Source: Chlamydiota bacterium
Lineage (GTDB): Bacteria; Chlamydiota; Chlamydiia; Chlamydiales; Simkaniaceae
DNA length: 6,812 nt
Direction: 5' to 3'
NCBI GenBank assembly: GCA_029556005.1
Contig: JAKQGT010000036.1
Location: 1-6,812 of the forward strand
This document shows positions 5,829 through 6,812 of this stretch, one piece after another (position 1 is the stretch's first letter; the number at the start of each line of letters is the position of its first letter). The notes beneath the pieces were generated by a model, which saw only the letters and a program-made list of their open reading frames with translations, did not search any database and had not been told where the DNA came from. The position numbers and the translations under genes were made by a program.

Positions 5829-6812
5829 ATGTCATACGAAATCGAATTAGCAATTGGATCTTGCGAGTCTCCTTGGGATCTTGTGATCGAAGACGAGGAG
5901 ATGGCTACTGCTTCATATTTAAAGTCTTGGGAGCAGTATATACGCGCTTTTTTCTCAAGTGCTCATGAAGCCTCTCTTAAAGAGCGTCTCATCACCCTCT
6001 TGGAGGATGAAGAAGATCAGATCCTTCTAGAAAAAATAGGGGCTATTGCTAGGCGTAACCAGAGATCTTGGTTTTATGGGATCGAAGCCTTAGGGCCTGC
6101 TGAGCTTCTTTGTGTCCATCAAGGTATCCAAGATTTTCCTGGGCAAATCACTCCTGTTATTGAAGGGGGGCGGTACCGTAATTATCCAGGAGAAGATCTC
6201 TTTTGGCAATTTTGGGAAACGCAACGCCTCCTCTTTGTGGGAGCTCGAGATGCTGTGACCCACTTAGAAGATTTAGAAGAGGCATTCACAGTCTACCCCG
6301 AAATCATCCCTCGTTATTTAGGGGCAGATCCATTCATTACTTGGATTGGTCATGCCACCCTTTTGATTCAGGTGGGAGGGGTAAATATTTTAACGGATCC
6401 TTCTTTTGGATTCGTATTTCCCTGTTTTATGCGTCACATTCTTCCAGCAGTCAGTCGAGAGGAACTCCCTTTTATCGACTTGATTTTATGTTCTCATAAT
6501 CACGGAGACCATGCCAACCAGCTCGATTATTTTTCCCGTTTTCAGCCCGAAGTTTTTTCTGGAGCTCAAACCCAAGCCTGGCTTGAGGGAATGGGTTTTC
6601 AGCGCATTCATGAAAATGCGTGGTGGCAATCGACCCTTGTTTATAAAGAAGGACAAGAGATCAAAATTACAGCAGTTCCTGCTCAACATGGATCTCAGTT
6701 AGGCCTTTTCGATGCTAACAAGATGTTATGGTGTGGGTTTGTGATTGAGGTAGGGGATAAAATCCTCTATTTTGCAGGAGATACAGCCCTAGGAGTAGAG
6801 ATGGTCGATCAA
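5829..6812 (+). CDS. MBL-fold hydrolase, NAPE-PLD/RomA type, 3' end missing
   Basis: The frame from ATG 5829 stays open for 328 codons to the right edge. The second half is a metallo-beta-lactamase-fold hydrolase like N-acylphosphatidylethanolamine phospholipase D, RomA and UlaG. It shows GGRYRNYPGED (113-123, compare GRFxNP in the family), ITWIGHATLLIQ (170-181), NILTDPSFG (186-194), the metal site SHNHGDH (222-228, the HxHxDH motif), PAQHGS (284-289, third-site His287), and LYFAGDT (313-319, bridging Asp318). The distance from His287 to Asp318 (31 residues) equals that recalled for mammalian NAPE-PLD (His253 to Asp284). The last metal His would lie past the edge. Two family positions differ: Gly226 in HNHGDH (often Tyr) and Gly288 after His287 (usually Trp). 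Residues 1-110 are an acidic, helical extension that I do not recognise. No signal peptide. Substrate unknown. Confidence 0.85.
   Translation, partial: MSYEIELAIGSCESPWDLVIEDEEMATASYLKSWEQYIRAFFSSAHEASLKERLITLLEDEEDQILLEKIGAIARRNQRSWFYGIEALGPAELLCVHQGIQDFPGQITPVIEGGRYRNYPGEDLFWQFWETQRLLFVGARDAVTHLEDLEEAFTVYPEIIPRYLGADPFITWIGHATLLIQVGGVNILTDPSFGFVFPCFMRHILPAVSREELPFIDLILCSHNHGDHANQLDYFSRFQPEVFSGAQTQAWLEGMGFQRIHENAWWQSTLVYKEGQEIKITAVPAQHGSQLGLFDANKMLWCGFVIEVGDKILYFAGDTALGVEMVDQ

Noticed and set aside
5821..5850. ATG at 5821 as start of the last gene
   Set aside because: It is in another frame and meets a TAG after nine codons.
6203..6702. Small reading frames on both strands near the right end (6203-6499 plus, 6486-6689 minus, 6511-6702 plus)
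   Set aside because: All overlap the long open MBL-fold frame, which has clear family motifs. Their own translations show none.
1..6812. Mobile elements, CRISPR arrays, tRNA or rRNA genes, toxin-antitoxin or phage genes
   Set aside because: I found no transposase, long terminal or direct repeats, spaced repeat units, clover-leaf sequence, or relevant protein motif.

Overview
The window looks like a piece of a chromosome from an environmental (non-Chlamydiaceae) member of the Chlamydiae, of the Parachlamydia/Waddlia/Simkania type. The main evidence is the outer-membrane protein at 3781-4803. It has a signal peptide, the WDPGF...GFNLPHDDWD block, a YLKLRVHVGFEAAWI block and a C-terminal Phe, which are the marks of the Legionella-type / MOMP-like porin family that is expanded in these bacteria. 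The assignment is from recalled family features, and a Legionella-like gammaproteobacterium is a weaker alternative. The genes are dense and of moderate G+C. No mobile element, CRISPR array or RNA gene was found.

Layout, left to right. (1) The 3' part of a 14-TM DHA2-type drug/proton antiporter, whose start lies before the window. (2) A perfect 12-bp inverted repeat between two convergent genes, probably a shared terminator. (3) A minus-strand DUF1003 membrane protein with an N-terminal Cys cluster, starting at 2219 rather than at the longer upstream ATG. Its likely promoter has a T9 tract in the spacer. (4) A divergent plus-strand pair: an MscS-type mechanosensitive channel, tightly coupled to a small CTP-dependent cytidylyltransferase that carries an unexpected hydrophobic N-terminus. 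(5) A 116-base gap, then the MOMP-like porin. (6) An M19 (renal dipeptidase-like) peptidase beginning with TTG. (7) A gene running off the right edge (5829 to the end) that encodes a metallo-beta-lactamase-fold protein of the NAPE-PLD/RomA type, with about 110 extra N-terminal residues. It has no stop inside the window, so a scan for closed reading frames would miss it.

How they fit together. Most products concern the cell envelope: drug export, osmotic safety valve, porin, a membrane protein of unknown role, and two enzymes whose families act on phospholipid head groups (cytidylyltransferase, NAPE-PLD-like hydrolase). Only MscS-cytidylyltransferase, and perhaps dipeptidase-MBL, look like operons. 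I see no clear multi-gene defence or secretion system. The most unusual points are the membrane-targeted cytidylyltransferase with an altered RTEGISTT motif, the NAPE-PLD-like enzyme with an added domain and a near-leaderless promoter, and the homopolymer inside the DUF1003 promoter.
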